A stretch of DNA of 36,616 nt from Candidatus Parvarchaeota archaeon (lineage in GTDB: Archaea; Nanobdellota; Nanobdellia; Parvarchaeales; Parvarchaeaceae): NCBI GenBank assembly GCA_027366075.1, contig DAHXLI010000028.1:1-36616 (forward strand), given 5' to 3'. Under the pieces are notes generated by a model. That model was not told the DNA's origin. It worked only from the letters and a program-made list of their open reading frames with translations, and made no database searches. The translations under genes were made by a program, and so were the position numbers. How positions within the stretch are numbered: position 1 is the stretch's first letter; every line of letters begins with the position of its first letter. Shown piece after piece: positions 1 through 7,550 of the stretch.

Positions 1-657
1 ATAGGTAGCATAGACGCTATAAAGAAAATCGGAGCTACAAACGGTATAGAAATAGGAAAAACAAAGATAGGCGAACCTTCAAAAAACGATATAACGACCG
101 CAAGACTGAATAATAATGTAATATTATGCTTTAATGTACCAATCCAAAGACAAACAGAAATACTTGCGAAGTCAGAAGCCGTCACTATAATAAACACCAA
201 TTCTATATACGAACTTTTTGAAAGATATTCTACATTTATACAGGATGTAAACAAAAGACGTTTTGAAGCACGCACCGCCAATCTAAGACTCCCGGCAAAG
301 ATAGTTTTTATAAAAGGGGATATTTTCAGGAGGTCTTCGCCATGCGTATTCGGTGTCGAAGTCTTAGGTGGCGAAATAAGAGCCAACTACCCACTTATTA
401 AGAAAAATGGCGAAAGAATCGGATCAATAGTCGAGATACAAGAAGGCGACAAGAAAAAAGTAGACCGAGCAGTCAAGGGCGAAAAAGTCGCCATAAGCGT
501 CGACAATGCGGTGTATGAAAGGAACCTAAGGGGCGGGGACGTCTTATACACAGATTTAGAGATACAGGACATGATAAAATTCAATGATGTCATAGATCTG
601 TTTACACCAGACTATCAGGAAATACTAAAGGAGATCCAGAAAATAAAGAAAATTTAG
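1..657 (+). CDS. infB: Translation initiation factor aIF5B (IF-2), C-terminal part
   Basis: The reading frame is open from the first base and ends at a TAG, giving the last 218 residues; the GTPase domain lies outside the window. aIF5B is the ribosome-dependent GTPase that helps subunit joining and initiator tRNA placement. What shows it: a helical linker-like stretch ending in FERYSTFIQDVNKRR, then the domain IV beta-barrel signature FRRSSPCVFGVEVLGG followed by GEIRANYPLIKKNGERIGSI, which is characteristic of eukaryotic and archaeal IF5B rather than bacterial IF2. The C-terminal helix ends in a lysine-rich tail. The last 4 bases overlap the 3' end of the convergent nucleotidyltransferase gene. 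Assignment is by recalled family motif, not a search. Confidence 0.9.
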   Translation: MGSIDAIKKIGATNGIEIGKTKIGEPSKNDITTARLNNNVILCFNVPIQRQTEILAKSEAVTIINTNSIYELFERYSTFIQDVNKRRFEARTANLRLPAKIVFIKGDIFRRSSPCVFGVEVLGGEIRANYPLIKKNGERIGSIVEIQEGDKKKVDRAVKGEKVAISVDNAVYERNLRGGDVLYTDLEIQDMIKFNDVIDLFTPDYQEILKEIQKIKKI

Positions 658-1481
658 CCCCAATTCTTTAGTGCATCTTCGTAAAGCGACATGTTGTCAC
701 AAGGGAACCACTGCCCAGAATATATGAAGCCGTAAAGTTTTCCTCTCTGCGCAAGTTTTGTAAGTAGCTCGGAGCTAATGTTTGATTCTCCGTCCGGTAT
801 CAGGGAGATGGCTAGGGGGTTTAGAAGATATATGCCGGCGTTGACTAGATTTGAACGCTGCTCAGTCTTCGGTTTTTCTATAAAATTCACTACTTTGTCC
901 CCGTCCATCTCCACGACACCGAATTGTGAGATGTCTTTCCGAGTTGTGACCGCTATCGTTGCGAGCGCTTTTCTTTTTTTGTGAAATTCGTACATTTTAG
1001 ACAGATCAAAATCGAACAAGTTGTCACCGTTTATAACGAATGAATCACTTTTGAATAAATTTTGGGCAGCCTTCACTGCACCACCAGTGCCAAGAGCTTT
1101 GCTTTCTTCTATATATCGTATATTTACCCCAAATTTCTCCCCGTCTCCAAAATGATCTCTTATCTTATTGCCAAGATAACCGATAGACAAAACGATCTCG
1201 GTTACTTCAGCTTCTTTTAATTTGTTTATTATATGTTCTAGGATAGGCTTTCCTTTTATCGGAATCATCGCTTTTGGTAATTCGTAAGTTAGAGGTCTAA
1301 GCCTAGTGCCCTTTCCGCCAGCAAGCACGAATGCCATCGGCCTTTCTGCAGGCTTAAAGTGGTCTCTCAAGATGGTCTCTACAGCATTAGAACGATTAGT
1401 TATGTCCGTACCGTCTACAAGCTTATCTACCTCGCTAAGAATATTTGGAGTTAGAGTTATTGTTACGCGCGCTTTCTTCAT
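654..1481 (-). CDS. Ribbon-helix-helix domain fused to NDP-sugar pyrophosphorylase
   Basis: A 275-aa two-part protein. Residues 1-43 look like a CopG/Arc-type ribbon-helix-helix DNA-binding domain: strand VTITL, then two helices with polar turn TDITNRS. Residues 48-275 are a sugar-1-phosphate nucleotidyltransferase (glucose-1-P thymidylyltransferase/mannose-1-P guanylyltransferase family) with the signature AGGKGTRLRPLT at 54-65, the PK pair near 69-70, NGDN for metal binding and a VEKP-like FIEKPK motif. It would make an activated sugar for glycan or glycoprotein synthesis, which fits the GT4 gene just upstream on the same strand. It ends at about the length of the minimal catalytic domain, without a left-handed beta-helix. 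ATG is preceded by a TATA-like element about 27 nt upstream, so the message may be nearly leaderless. The precise sugar and nucleotide cannot be told from the sequence. Confidence 0.88.
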   Translation of the reverse strand: MKKARVTITLTPNILSEVDKLVDGTDITNRSNAVETILRDHFKPAERPMAFVLAGGKGTRLRPLTYELPKAMIPIKGKPILEHIINKLKEAEVTEIVLSIGYLGNKIRDHFGDGEKFGVNIRYIEESKALGTGGAVKAAQNLFKSDSFVINGDNLFDFDLSKMYEFHKKRKALATIAVTTRKDISQFGVVEMDGDKVVNFIEKPKTEQRSNLVNAGIYLLNPLAISLIPDGESNISSELLTKLAQRGKLYGFIYSGQWFPCDNMSLYEDALKNWG

Positions 1482-1503
1482 ACAAAGTATGAATATATCA
1501 TAC
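1479..1503. promoter_or_regulatory. Repeated CATAC/GTATG half-sites over the RHH-nucleotidyltransferase start
   Basis: Three copies of one 5-bp motif in alternating orientation: CATAC (1479-1483), GTATG (1487-1491), CATAC (1499-1503). They form two overlapping inverted repeats with 3- and 7-nt centres and lie between the TATA-like element (about 1504-1512, minus strand) and the start codon, which is part of the first half-site. This position suits a repressor, and short inverted repeats are typical RHH targets. Binding by the protein it precedes is an inference. Confidence 0.45.
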
Positions 1504-1526
1504 TATTTAAGGCTATCGTTTTTACA

Positions 1527-2669
1527 TCATCTTGTATCAAGTATGGTTTTTATGCCCCTGTCAAAATTCTTCAGAAAACTTTCGCTATCGTATCTAGGGG
1601 ATGCAATGGCCCCTTTTTTTAGTTTCAAATAAAGTTTCTTATCAACGATGCTGTCCAAAGCTTTCCCTATCTCTTTAGGGTCGGCATTTACAAGAAGGCC
1701 GTTTACGCCATTTTTTATAAATTCTTTAGGCCCGCCTTCGTCTACAGAAATGACCGGTTTGCCGTAACTCAGTGATTCTAGCGGCACAAGACCGGTGTCC
1801 TCGTTTATTGCAAGGAATATCGTTGCGTAGCAGTCTCTATAAAGCTCCTTAAGTTCTTCTTCTGATAAGTTCGTCTTTAAGATTATGTTCTTATCACTGC
1901 CCACGGCGGCTTCAAGCTCCCTAAAGTACTTTTTATCTTCTACAAAACCGCCAAGCACAAGTTTGAATCCACGTTTTGGCAGCTCAGACGCCCTAAAAGA
2001 GGCAACAGCTAGGTCCTGCCGCTTGTAGTTTATGAACCTACTGGGGTAGAATATAATCTTCTTATGAGTTACACTTCTGTGTACTTTCGAATAATCTGCA
2101 CACGGCCCTAGTTTTATTATGTCCGTAGCTTTGATAAGGTGGTAATCCAAGAGTCTGTTTCTTACTTCGTCACTTAAAACCATGGCGTATCTTATTTTTC
2201 TCCAAGCGCGTTTTTCTAGAAATCTATAAACATGAACCATCACGGGCAGAATCAAACGATACGTATAAGATTCATTTTTGTAATAATCATACATGCTATG
2301 CGCTGCACGAAGTGGAGTGTGCGTAAGTGCAATAGTCTTTTTGTGATGGTTTCTGAAGACCGCGAACTCCGTTATTCCCGCGGTCGATATTATAAAAGCG
2401 TCATATTTATCAAGGTCTTTTATTTCTGTAGCAAGAAGGTTACGGAATAATCTTAAACCTTTGGTAATAAAAGCGCCATCGCCCCGTTTCCCCACTTCAA
2501 ATATCTTGAAATTTTGAAGTTCTTTGAAAGTCTTTTCTTTTTGGTAAGAGAACGTGTATACGTCTATGTCATATTTCTTGTCCTTCAGCAAAGTCAATAC
2601 AACCCGCTCCGCCCCACCTTTGCTTTTTATCCAAGGCACCAATAGGGCAAGTCTTGGTTTTTTCACCAT
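1527..2669 (-). CDS. Glycosyltransferase, GT4 family
   Basis: A 380-aa GT-B fold glycosyltransferase. The N-terminal Rossmann half begins VKKPRLALLVPWIKSKGGAE, with the GGAE loop typical of GT4 enzymes. The C-terminal half carries the nucleotide-sugar binding region: IIFYPSRFINYKRQDL and an EX7E-type element in EDTGLVPLESLSYGKPVIS, followed by GGPKEFI. Such enzymes transfer a sugar from an NDP-sugar to lipid-linked or surface glycans; no membrane segment is evident, so it is probably cytoplasmic and peripheral. It sits 45 nt upstream of the nucleotidyltransferase in the same direction, so the two may share donor synthesis and use. The donor and acceptor are not predictable. A TATA-like TATAAATA is seen at about 2693-2700 on the minus strand. 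Confidence 0.88.
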   Translation of the reverse strand: MVKKPRLALLVPWIKSKGGAERVVLTLLKDKKYDIDVYTFSYQKEKTFKELQNFKIFEVGKRGDGAFITKGLRLFRNLLATEIKDLDKYDAFIISTAGITEFAVFRNHHKKTIALTHTPLRAAHSMYDYYKNESYTYRLILPVMVHVYRFLEKRAWRKIRYAMVLSDEVRNRLLDYHLIKATDIIKLGPCADYSKVHRSVTHKKIIFYPSRFINYKRQDLAVASFRASELPKRGFKLVLGGFVEDKKYFRELEAAVGSDKNIILKTNLSEEELKELYRDCYATIFLAINEDTGLVPLESLSYGKPVISVDEGGPKEFIKNGVNGLLVNADPKEIGKALDSIVDKKLYLKLKKGAIASPRYDSESFLKNFDRGIKTILDTR

Positions 2670-2707
2670 ATTATTATGATTTACACTTCGAAGTATTTAT
2701 AATCCAA

Positions 2708-3418
2708 TTATGTGTAGAAGCAAGAAGGTGCTACGACATTGCCCCCCGTCTGCGTTGAGAAGACGTCTATTATCGCTTCTGGGGGGATGGTATTATGTAG
2801 ATATAATTCTCCTGTCGCCGCGCCACAGTTTGAGGTAGGATAAACACCCGAAGCGCCAATCGTGCTGTTTATGTATGCGCCAGCCGAAGTAAACATAGTT
2901 ATGTTATATGCGGCGGGAAAAGCGATATATTTGTTGTTGAAGATAGTGAGGTTGTAACACAGATAACTCCCGCTGTAAGAGTAAGAATAATTTATGTAGG
3001 TAACTGGAGAATCAAAGCCTATTTCGACTATGCCAGTCTGGTTATACCTGGCGTACATGACATAATTCCCAGATGTCGCTGGCAGTACACCTTCAAGCTT
3101 TACTTCCGCCCGGCCTATTGAAGAATATTGCGGAGACGTGATTTTTATATAGTCACCACAGAAAAACGAGTTTAGCGTCTGTATCGTAGGAAAATCTATC
3201 GTAAAAGAAGTCTTTGAACCTATCCCTTCCGAAAATACATAGTTTGCCTGCTGCACTATTGAACTGGTTATAGTTGATAACTGGTCATTATTAGACTCGG
3301 TTGTATAACTGGAGTAATAAACCAGCACGTACGCGATAAATACGGCGATTATGCTAAGCGCAATGCCGGTAATAACGAGATATTCCGTAGCGAATTGCGC
3401 CTTTTTATTTATATGCAT
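2708..3418 (-). CDS. Prepilin-like secreted protein with class III signal peptide
   Basis: A 236-aa protein whose N-terminus is MHINKKA followed by QFATEYLVITGIALSII. This is the archaeal class III signal: a short basic leader, a cleavage site after Ala7, Glu at mature position +5 and a roughly 25-residue hydrophobic helix. Archaeal prepilin peptidases cut before the hydrophobic helix, which then packs in the pilus core. The remaining 200 residues are an exported beta-rich domain with many N-x-S/T sequons (for example NYSYSYS, NLT, NIT, NST) and four Cys that could form disulfides. No family is recognised for the exported domain. It is divergently transcribed from the nucleoside phosphorylase across 66 nt. 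Confidence 0.82.
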   Translation of the reverse strand: MHINKKAQFATEYLVITGIALSIIAVFIAYVLVYYSSYTTESNNDQLSTITSSIVQQANYVFSEGIGSKTSFTIDFPTIQTLNSFFCGDYIKITSPQYSSIGRAEVKLEGVLPATSGNYVMYARYNQTGIVEIGFDSPVTYINYSYSYSGSYLCYNLTIFNNKYIAFPAAYNITMFTSAGAYINSTIGASGVYPTSNCGAATGELYLHNTIPPEAIIDVFSTQTGGNVVAPSCFYT

Positions 3419-3484
3419 CTTATACTTACTAATCGCGGAGATTTAAGACTTAAGTTAATTAGAATAAGTCTTTTTCCTAGACAT

Positions 3485-4204
3485 ATGAAAGAAATAATAA
3501 AACCGGTGCACCTCCAGCTAAAAAAAGGCGACGTATCAAAATGCGTTTTAATAACCGGTGATCCAGCTCGCGTAGCCGAAATATCAACGTTGCTAGACGC
3601 CCCGAGATTAATAAACACTTACCGGTATTGCGTTTACACGGGAAAATATAAAGGAAAAACTGTAACTTTAGCATCTCACGGGATGGGTGCACCATCTATA
3701 GCTATCGCGGTCGAGGAGTTACACGCGCTTGGGGGAGAATCGTTCATCAGATTTGGAACTTGCGGAGGCCTGACTAAAGGACAGAAAAGAGGCGATTTAG
3801 TAATCCCAGATTCGGCGCATTTCCTGAAGGGAGGAACTATCGGAGAGTACATCGGTAATTCAAATAAACCCGAAAAACCAGATCGACGACTTGAAAGCCT
3901 TCTCTTAAAGAATGTAAATGAAAGTGGTATAGCGTATACAAATGGTCCGGTATTTTCAATTGACGCCTTTTACAAGGAGAAGGAGTCGATTTCTAGGTTT
4001 AAAGGCGTTAATTTTGCCGGGGTAGAGATGGAATGTGCCACGCTTTTCATGCTGGCAAGAGTGCGCAAGTTTAAAGCGGCCGCGCTCCTACTGGTAGTTG
4101 ATAATCCAAGATATAACATGCCTTTTTTGCCTATACAAACAATACGTGAGCTCGGCAAAGATTCAGCGTCATTAGTGCTTGATACCTTGGCCGGCTTTAA
4201 ATAG
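3485..4204 (+). CDS. Nucleoside phosphorylase (uridine/purine phosphorylase family)
   Basis: A 239-aa PNP_UDP_1 family enzyme that would split a nucleoside with phosphate to give a free base and ribose-1-phosphate in the salvage pathway. Motifs: ITGDPARV (phosphate loop) close to the N-terminus, SHGMGAPS (ribose/phosphate contact), IRFGTCGGL in the centre and GVEMECATLF (ribose-binding Glu-Met-Glu) near residue 180. The ORF can be extended 30 codons upstream to 3395, but that part would overlap the divergent pilin start and lacks family similarity, so the ATG at 3485, directly before the conserved region, is chosen. Uridine phosphorylase is somewhat favoured by the overall pattern; purine specificity is possible. 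Confidence 0.87.
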   Translation: MKEIIKPVHLQLKKGDVSKCVLITGDPARVAEISTLLDAPRLINTYRYCVYTGKYKGKTVTLASHGMGAPSIAIAVEELHALGGESFIRFGTCGGLTKGQKRGDLVIPDSAHFLKGGTIGEYIGNSNKPEKPDRRLESLLLKNVNESGIAYTNGPVFSIDAFYKEKESISRFKGVNFAGVEMECATLFMLARVRKFKAAALLLVVDNPRYNMPFLPIQTIRELGKDSASLVLDTLAGFK

Positions 4205-4232
4205 ATATTAATATAGCATTGCATAAAGATTT

Positions 4233-4694
4233 GTGAAACAAAATTCAAAGCTACATATTAAAAGCAAAAGAATTGTTACCGATTTAGACGGAATTTACTT
4301 GCTTTTTTTTGGGTGGGCAGTCTTGGTCGTATTAATGGCCGTAATCGATGCATTTACGGTCGATCCAAATCTCAGGATATCTGCGTGGCTTGTGCTTTTC
4401 TTTGCCAGCACAGTATTCAGCGTATGGCTGCTTCTTTTGTATCCCGGCCCTTATAGGGACAGAAAAATAACTGCGACTATCGCTACAGTCTTCTTATCAG
4501 GGCTTTTCCTGGGCCTTTATAACGCCGTATGGCAGATATGCATGGGCATAAAACAAAGTCTTAACGTTACCCCGGTGCCTCTTTATCCGTTTCCTTTTAC
4601 CGTCTACGCTCCAGAATGGTATGGTATGATAGCATTAGGTTTCATTTTTATAGGCTTTTCTCTGTATCTACTGCATCTAGAAAAGCACCGTTAA
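4233..4694 (+). CDS. Small four-helix membrane protein of unknown function
   Basis: A 153-aa protein starting at GTG. After a basic, Ser/Lys-rich N-terminus it has four hydrophobic segments at roughly residues 19-42, 50-71, 79-101 and 129-150, and a basic C-terminal end (LEKHR), so both ends are probably cytoplasmic. The loop between helices 3 and 4 is Pro- and Tyr-rich (VTPVPLYPFPFTVYAPEW). I do not recognise a family. It follows the nucleoside phosphorylase by 28 nt in the same direction and could be cotranscribed. It precedes the tfb promoter. Confidence 0.65.
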   Translation: MKQNSKLHIKSKRIVTDLDGIYLLFFGWAVLVVLMAVIDAFTVDPNLRISAWLVLFFASTVFSVWLLLLYPGPYRDRKITATIATVFLSGLFLGLYNAVWQICMGIKQSLNVTPVPLYPFPFTVYAPEWYGMIALGFIFIGFSLYLLHLEKHR

Positions 4695-4761
4695 AAAGAG
4701 TACCGTTGCTGCTATATATAGGGAAGATTTACTAAAAATCGGCATTTTTGAAAAACGATAA

Positions 4762-4770
4762 CTTTATATA
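4762..4770 (+). promoter_or_regulatory. TATA box and flanking inverted repeat of tfb
   Basis: CTTTATATA preceded by an A-rich BRE-like stretch (AAAAACGATAA), 37 nt before the tfb start codon, which predicts a start of transcription near 4792 and a leader of about 15 nt. It is flanked by an inverted repeat TATATAGGG (4715-4723) and CCCTATATA (4789-4797). The repeat may be an operator or chance in AT-rich DNA. Confidence 0.6.
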
Positions 4771-4806
4771 CGCGTTTTAGTCAATATACCCTATATAAAT
4801 CTTACT

Positions 4807-5730
4807 ATGAAGGTAATTACAAGTAAATCAACCGCGAAATGCCCTTCGTGCGGCAGCGATTCGGTCTTTTATGATAAATCGACCGGTGAGTCGGTGTGCC
4901 AAAAATGCGGCTACGTTCTAGAGAGCGACATGATTGACTATGGTAGAGAATGGCGTTCGTTTGAAGATGAAAGAGACGAAGGCAAGGGAAGGATGGGCTC
5001 TCCTTTAAGTTATGCAAAGTACGATAAGGGTACTAGTACCGTAATAGGTAAAGCAAGCGAGTCCATAAAACTTTCGAATCAAAACAGGCGCACTTTCTAT
5101 AAACTAAGGAAATGGCAGCCAAGAATATCTACAGCATTCGAAAGAAACCTTAAGTTCGCACTTACAGAACTAAGACATGCAAGCAACAGGCTCCACGTCT
5201 CTAATGTTATACAGGAAGAGGCGGCTAAGATGTACCGAGAAGCCATAAGTCGCAGGCTTGTAAGGGGAAGATCCATGGAGAGCGTAATAGCTGGCGCATT
5301 ATACGCTGCTGCAAGGAAATACCAGCGGCCGATAACGCTTGATGAAATCTCCGAAACATTTAACGTCGAAAGAAAAGAGGTAGGAAAAGCCTACCGTCTA
5401 TTATGCAGGGAACTGGGGATAAAGATACTTCCCACATCTCCAAATGATTACATATACAAATTCGCAGCCGAGCTTAAGGTGTCTAATAAAACTGTAGCGG
5501 ACTCCGTAAAGCTCTTAAAAGAAGCAGAGGAGAAAGGGCTTACAAGCGGTAAAGGTCCTATGGGTATAGCGGCAGCGGTACTTTATGTAGCGACTTTGAT
5601 AAACAAGGAAAAAAAGACCCAACGTGATGCGGCGAAGGCGGCAGGTATAACCGAAGTAACAATAAGGAACCGCTACAAAGAACTTTATCAGGCACTAAAC
5701 TTAAGAGAAAGATTCAAGATAGAGGAATAG
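4807..5730 (+). CDS. tfb: Transcription initiation factor IIB
   Basis: A 307-aa TFB, which bridges TBP-TATA and RNA polymerase in archaeal initiation. Domains in order: N-terminal zinc ribbon with C12-x2-C15 and C31-x2-C34; B-reader/linker region with YGREWRSFEDE and GSPLSY; then two cyclin-like repeats (about 105-200 and 205-300), the first with the VIAGALYAAAR helix and the second with GIAAAVLYVATLIN and a helix-turn-helix-like end (TQRDAAKAAGITEVTIRNRYKEL) that contacts the BRE. Length is normal. It heads a tight plus-strand set with the DUF6624-like gene (4 nt away) and trm1 (7 nt further). Confidence 0.97.
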   Translation: MKVITSKSTAKCPSCGSDSVFYDKSTGESVCQKCGYVLESDMIDYGREWRSFEDERDEGKGRMGSPLSYAKYDKGTSTVIGKASESIKLSNQNRRTFYKLRKWQPRISTAFERNLKFALTELRHASNRLHVSNVIQEEAAKMYREAISRRLVRGRSMESVIAGALYAAARKYQRPITLDEISETFNVERKEVGKAYRLLCRELGIKILPTSPNDYIYKFAAELKVSNKTVADSVKLLKEAEEKGLTSGKGPMGIAAAVLYVATLINKEKKTQRDAAKAAGITEVTIRNRYKELYQALNLRERFKIEE

Positions 5731-5734
5731 CCGC

Positions 5735-6250
5735 ATGAAAGACGTCAACTCGAGGCTAGAGATAATTCTGAGCGCTTACAACTCACACAGAAAAGTGGTC
5801 GATTACAGCGCACACATAGACCAAGTGACAAAAACCCAGACGAATTGCCAAGAATGCAAAAGGGTCTCGGGCGAGGTTATGAAAATGTACGCAGACAACG
5901 AACTGACAAATCCTTTGGACGCATTCCACGCAGCAATAATATTACATCACGGCATAGAAAACGAGTACGCCGTGGCAGCAAATGACCTTTGCAAATACGC
6001 AGTAGCTAGGCTCGGCGACAATCACAAAGATATCCGAAGCGCAAGGTGGCTTTATGCGGCCTCTTATGACAGGATGCTTGTTCACGATGGCAAGCTTCAA
6101 AAATTCGGCACACAATTCGTAAAGAACAAAGACGGCAAATTTGAACTGGCCACACCTATCGATTCAGCGACTACAGACGAAGAAAGGGCATGGTACGGAA
6201 TTCCGGCGATAGAAGAGACTCTAAAACGCTTATCCGAGTCATACAGCTGA
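5735..6250 (+). CDS. DUF6624-like protein of unknown function
   Basis: A 171-aa soluble, mostly helical protein. The C-terminal third (WLYAASYDRMLVHDGKLQKF then GTQF, and later ATPIDSATTDEERAWYGIPAIEE) resembles the DUF6624 family, whose members share a D-R-x-L...G-x-x-Q-x-Y/F-G-T-Q pattern and a W/L-x-P-I-D segment. The function of that family is unknown to me. The upstream half has DAFHAAIILHHG, reminiscent of tetratricopeptide-like helices, and two pairs of residues C38/C41 (NCQEC) that might bind metal. It lies between tfb and trm1 with 4- and 7-nt gaps, so it is very likely translated from the same message. Family assignment is from memory and moderately sure. Confidence 0.6.
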   Translation: MKDVNSRLEIILSAYNSHRKVVDYSAHIDQVTKTQTNCQECKRVSGEVMKMYADNELTNPLDAFHAAIILHHGIENEYAVAANDLCKYAVARLGDNHKDIRSARWLYAASYDRMLVHDGKLQKFGTQFVKNKDGKFELATPIDSATTDEERAWYGIPAIEETLKRLSESYS

Positions 6251-6257
6251 ATCCAGC

Positions 6258-7301
6258 ATGGAGCTGTTCAAGGAAGGGGCTATAAGCTTTTACGCCGAAA
6301 ACAAACAAACTAGGGATTCCGAGGTTTTCTTTAATCCCTCAAGGGATTTTGACAGGAGTCTAAACATTTTACTTTTCAAAGCACTCGACAGACACGATCT
6401 CACGGGGGTAGACCTATTCGGGGGAAGCGGGATTCGAAGCTTGAGGTTGGCCGCAGAGACCGACGCATTCAAGTCATTTAAAATAAATGACTTAAAGACG
6501 AGCAAAGTGATAAGGAAAAACGTGCTAAAAAACAAAAGCAAGATCCGAGCTAGAATAACGGTCACTTCATTCAACGCGTCGGACATTTATTCTATACAGG
6601 AAGGATATGATTACATCGATATAGACCCGTTCGGTTCGCCCGTAAGATACACGCTACAGGCAATGCCAAAGGTAAAGCGCGGCGGAATCATCGCTCTTAC
6701 AGCGACAGACACGGCCGCGCTTTATGGCAAAGCTAAAAAAGCATGCGCGTTAAAATATGGTTCAAGATCGTTAAAGACTAGTTATTTTAATGAAGTCGGT
6801 TTAAGGATACTAATAAAACGTGCAGAAGAAATAGCAAATCTTTATGAAAGGTCTGTTCACCCGCTGTTTTTTGATGTAAGGCGCCATTATATAAGGACTT
6901 ATCTTTGTGTCTCAAAGGCAAACATAACGAGAGATATAGGCTATATCTATCAATGTTCCAAATGTCCTAACAGAGTGCTGAAGTTCTCCGAAAAATGCTC
7001 ATTTTGCGCTTCGAAGAATATAGAGGTTGGGCCGTTATGGCTCGATAATCTTTTTGATAGGAAACTTGTAAGCAGAATGTTTGACATAGCTCAAGACGAA
7101 GACGCCAAAAAATATCTGGAGATGCTTAAGCAGGAAAAAGACAGCACATCATACTACACCACTACGGAGTTGGCGTCGTATTTAGGGGTGAGAGAGAAAA
7201 AGATAGGTTCGTTAGGCACAAGAACAGTCCTTAACGAAAAGGGTTTTAGATACGATAATGACTTTAAGAAACTGACGGAAGAGTATAAAAAATTAGAGTG
7301 A
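6258..7301 (+). CDS. trm1: tRNA (guanine(26)-N2)-dimethyltransferase
   Basis: A 347-aa Trm1 homologue, which uses S-adenosylmethionine to dimethylate G26 at the hinge of the D and anticodon stems. N-terminal family signature: FYAENKQTRDSEVFFNPSRD; SAM-binding motif I GVDLFGGSGIRSLRLA; catalytic motif DIDPFGSP near residue 121; ALTATDTAALYG after it. A C-terminal zinc ribbon is seen as CSKCPNRVL and CSFC, as in archaeal Trm1. Length is a little below the usual 370-390. ATG at 6258 lies just after the preceding gene. The stop overlaps the convergent eL33 gene by 9 nt. Confidence 0.95.
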   Translation: MELFKEGAISFYAENKQTRDSEVFFNPSRDFDRSLNILLFKALDRHDLTGVDLFGGSGIRSLRLAAETDAFKSFKINDLKTSKVIRKNVLKNKSKIRARITVTSFNASDIYSIQEGYDYIDIDPFGSPVRYTLQAMPKVKRGGIIALTATDTAALYGKAKKACALKYGSRSLKTSYFNEVGLRILIKRAEEIANLYERSVHPLFFDVRRHYIRTYLCVSKANITRDIGYIYQCSKCPNRVLKFSEKCSFCASKNIEVGPLWLDNLFDRKLVSRMFDIAQDEDAKKYLEMLKQEKDSTSYYTTTELASYLGVREKKIGSLGTRTVLNEKGFRYDNDFKKLTEEYKKLE

Positions 7302-7547
7302 TTTAACATCCTTCGTTATCGCTTGTCCCGGCAGGCCGCGTCTAAACCTTGCAACTACTCGCCCATTGTCGCCGTGGGCCCTTGTTATCACTCCTTTTAT
7401 GGAAGTCTTCGAAAAGGTTACTTCTACCTTTTTACCGATATAATTTTTAGCCTCTTCGCGATTTTTAACATTATCGATCCTTAGTACAGCTTGCTGCAAA
7501 TTCTGGGTCTTTCTCCCCCTTCTGAAAGAAACTACTTTTATTGACAT
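7293..7547 (-). CDS. rpl35ae: Ribosomal protein eL33 (L35Ae)
   Basis: An 84-aa basic protein of the large subunit found in archaea and eukaryotes. Family marks: VLRIDNVKNREEAKNYIGKK (the characteristic helix and GKK), TSIKGVITRAHGDNGRVVARF (the conserved G-x-I-x-R-x-H-G-x-x-G-x-V-x-x-x-F core) and the C-terminal LPGQAI. It folds as an SH3-like barrel. It is transcribed just after the nucleotidyltransferase gene (3-nt gap), and its 3' end overlaps trm1. Complete and of normal length. Confidence 0.93.
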   Translation of the reverse strand: MSIKVVSFRRGRKTQNLQQAVLRIDNVKNREEAKNYIGKKVEVTFSKTSIKGVITRAHGDNGRVVARFRRGLPGQAITKDVKSL

Positions 7548-7550
7548 ATT

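Noticed and set aside
2685..2694. Palindrome ACTTCGAAGT before the GT4 gene
   Set aside because: A 10-bp palindrome is expected by chance many times in 36 kb; position near a TATA box alone is not enough.
3395..3484. Upstream extension of the nucleoside phosphorylase frame
   Set aside because: It overlaps the divergent pilin start and has no family similarity; the ATG at 3485 gives the normal N-terminus.
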